DNA of 64,000 nt from Cupriavidus necator N-1. Its GTDB lineage: Bacteria; Pseudomonadota; Gammaproteobacteria; Burkholderiales; Burkholderiaceae. Position 1 is the first letter of the stretch. Every line of letters starts with the position of its first letter. The notes beneath the pieces were generated by a model, which saw only the letters and a list, made by a program, of their open reading frames with translations, ran no database searches and was not told where the DNA came from. The stretch lies in the NCBI RefSeq assembly GCF_000219215.1, contig NC_015726.1, positions 2,108,001-2,172,000 on the forward strand. The letters run 5' to 3'. A program made the position numbers and the translations under genes. Positions 62,576 to 64,000 of this stretch are shown here, piece after piece.

Positions 62576-63271
62576 CTAGTCCATCAGATCCGTGTACTCA
62601 CCTTTCGCATAGGGCCGTGTGCGGTTCCACGGAGCGGGTTGCGGCAAGGCAGCGGCGGTCACCCGCGTGATCTTCTTCTGCGTGCCGCTGGCATTGCGCG
62701 ACTGGACCAGTCGCGGATACTGGCCGGCCACGTCCCACTGGACCGTCACCTGTTCATCGCCGCGCTTTGCGCGGTACTCCTGCACACCGCCGCGCGCAGG
62801 GCCGCTTGCGCTCATGGTCTTGAGCGCTGCCGGATCCAGCAGGTGGTAGGCGGTCGCCCACGAGCCGTCGAAGCCGACGTTGCCATACTCGGCCGGGCTG
62901 ACTTCGAAGGTCTTGCGCATGGCGTCGCTGACCAGCCGCACCGACAGCTTGCCGGACGGCTGCCGCTCGATCCAGCGCGCGGCGGCCGACATGTCCATGT
63001 GCTTATGGCCCTTGTCTGCCTTGGCGTGCTCGGCTTCGTCATGCGCCCCGTGCGGGATCTCGCGCTCGATCCAGACCGTGCCGCCCTCGCGGTAGACACG
63101 TTCGGTGAAGTAGATGTCGCGACGCACACCGTCGGCCCCGATCGCCGACAACTCATGCTGCACGCGCAGCGCCAGGGGGCCGGTGGCCTTGGCCGGCTCT
63201 GCCGCCACGGCGGTGAAGGCTGCCGAGACCAGCAGCAGTGCGAGGACTGGAGTGGCTTGCTTGGTTTTCAT
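62576..63271 (-). CDS. Exported protein of unknown function beside phoA
   Basis: 231 residues with a signal peptide ending VAAEP. The mature part has no cysteine, a His/Lys/Asp-rich stretch (HGAHDEAEHAKADKGHKHMD, about 75-94) that could bind metal, and a beta-rich remainder (LSVRLVSDAMRKTFEVSP, VTVQWDVAGQYPRLVQSRN). I do not recognise a named family. It lies 101 bases after the phoA stop on the same strand and may be co-transcribed with it, which hints at a role around the phosphatase. Confidence 0.75.
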   Translation of the reverse strand: MKTKQATPVLALLLVSAAFTAVAAEPAKATGPLALRVQHELSAIGADGVRRDIYFTERVYREGGTVWIEREIPHGAHDEAEHAKADKGHKHMDMSAAARWIERQPSGKLSVRLVSDAMRKTFEVSPAEYGNVGFDGSWATAYHLLDPAALKTMSASGPARGGVQEYRAKRGDEQVTVQWDVAGQYPRLVQSRNASGTQKKITRVTAAALPQPAPWNRTRPYAKGEYTDLMD

Positions 63272-63372
63272 GAAATCCGTTCAGAAAGCGAAAATGCGCA
63301 CGCCGGCAAACCGGCGCGCGCATGGCATCAAAAGACACTGTGCTCAGTCGTGCAGCAAGGCCGCGGCCGCCA

Positions 63373-64000
63373 TCAGAGGCCCAGCGCGGACTTCACGACG
63401 CTGAAGACCTTGGTGTTATCGATGGTGCCCTTGAGCGCGGCATTGCCCGGCCCCGTCGAGAACAGCATCACATCGCCGCCGCCGTGGGTTTCCGAGCCCG
63501 GCGAGCCGAGGTTCACGCCGACTTCCTGCAGGTAGCCGTCGGCCGTGGTGTCCACCAGCGCGGGATTGTCGCGCGGGGACTTGCGCGGACCACCGCCGTT
63601 GCCAAACACCAGCGTGGTGTAAGGCAGGCCGTCGGCCGCCGTGGCCGGCTGCTTGGTCTTGATGTCCGTCACCGTGCCCAGGATCGGGTTGCCGCGATGC
63701 GAGTAGCCGTTGATCGTCATCGTGTGGTCGTGGTCGGCGGTGACGACGATCATCGTGTTCGACAGGTCCACCATCGACAGCGCACGCTTGATGGCATCGT
63801 CAAACGCGATCGTGTCTTCCAGCGCGCGCTTGGCGTTGGTGCCGTGCAGCGCATGGTCGATCCGGCCGCCCTCCACCATGAGGAAATAGCCGCTGCCGTT
63901 CTTCTGCAGGATGCGGATGGCCTTCTCGGTCATGTCGGCCAGGCTAGGCTCGTCGACATTGTTCTTGACGCGGTCCAGCTCGTAGTTGAGGTGGTCCATG
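63373..64000 (-). CDS. phoA: Alkaline phosphatase PhoA, C-terminal part
   Basis: The frame is open at the window edge; 209 or so C-terminal residues are visible. Metal-ligand motifs are intact: MVEGGRIDHALH (Glu/Asp/His), IVVTADHDHTM (Asp-His) and ETHGGGDVM (His). The catalytic Ser region lies outside the window. PhoA is a periplasmic Zn/Mg phosphomonoesterase, usually induced by phosphate starvation. A gene for an exported protein of unknown function follows on the same strand. Confidence 0.92.
   Translation of the reverse strand, partial: MDHLNYELDRVKNNVDEPSLADMTEKAIRILQKNGSGYFLMVEGGRIDHALHGTNAKRALEDTIAFDDAIKRALSMVDLSNTMIVVTADHDHTMTINGYSHRGNPILGTVTDIKTKQPATAADGLPYTTLVFGNGGGPRKSPRDNPALVDTTADGYLQEVGVNLGSPGSETHGGGDVMLFSTGPGNAALKGTIDNTKVFSVVKSALGL

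Overview
The window is 64 kb of high-GC DNA with beta-proteobacterial gene content, most like a Cupriavidus/Ralstonia-type (Burkholderiaceae) chromosome. The basis is family-level recognition: a phasin next to an acetoacetyl-CoA reductase (polyhydroxybutyrate metabolism), a small acyl-CoA-binding protein, Bug-type periplasmic binding proteins, a CzcE-like metal protein, and DUF1853. No database search was possible, so the genus is an inference. The window starts inside an ABC-F ATPase gene and ends inside an alkaline phosphatase gene.

Layout. 1-13 kb is core: ABC-F ATPase, dsbB, a GNAT acetyltransferase, radA, alr, lplT, a tightly overlapping tsaB-rimI-UDG-DUF1853 operon, acyl-CoA-binding protein, and an MFS pump. 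13-16 kb holds an SGNH hydrolase, a VOC protein, a MazEF-type toxin-antitoxin pair and an orphan MetQ-like binding protein. 16.2-18.6 kb has two identical tRNA-Leu(CAG) genes plus a third, truncated 3' copy; they bracket a ModA-like binding protein and a LysR regulator. 19-22 kb encodes an exported serine hydrolase and a c-type cytochrome.

21.7-31.6 kb is a tartrate/glycerate catabolic cluster. A LysR regulator is divergent from tartrate dehydrogenase, DctA transporter, glycerate 2-kinase, pyruvate kinase, enolase, a Bug binding protein and a frameshifted mandelate-racemase-family gene. The set covers each step from tartrate to pyruvate. 31.6-39.6 kb is a signalling region: a MASE1 histidine kinase and LuxR-type response regulator, a 72-residue exported protein made of four D-x-(Y/F)-(S/T)-D-G repeats, a 979-residue HD-GYP sensor, and two proteins of unknown function. 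39.8-42.3 kb pairs a lactate/malate-type dehydrogenase with a DASS anion transporter. 42.9-47.7 kb is a ytcA-mdtNOP-like tripartite efflux operon.

47.7-55.2 kb is mixed: ferritin-like protein, universal stress protein, a Bug gene fossil, LysR, an SbmA/YddA-type ABC exporter, a CorA/ZntB transporter, an NTF2-like lipoprotein, phaB and a phasin. 55.6-62.5 kb is a metal-resistance region: a Cu-type P1B ATPase behind a MerR-type promoter and a 17-codon leader ORF, a frameshifted czcE-like gene, a second MerR-type dyad, and an arsenic operon (arsR-arsI-arsC-acr3) facing another arsR. The window closes with a periplasmic protein of unknown function and phoA. I saw no insertion sequences, integrases or CRISPR arrays.
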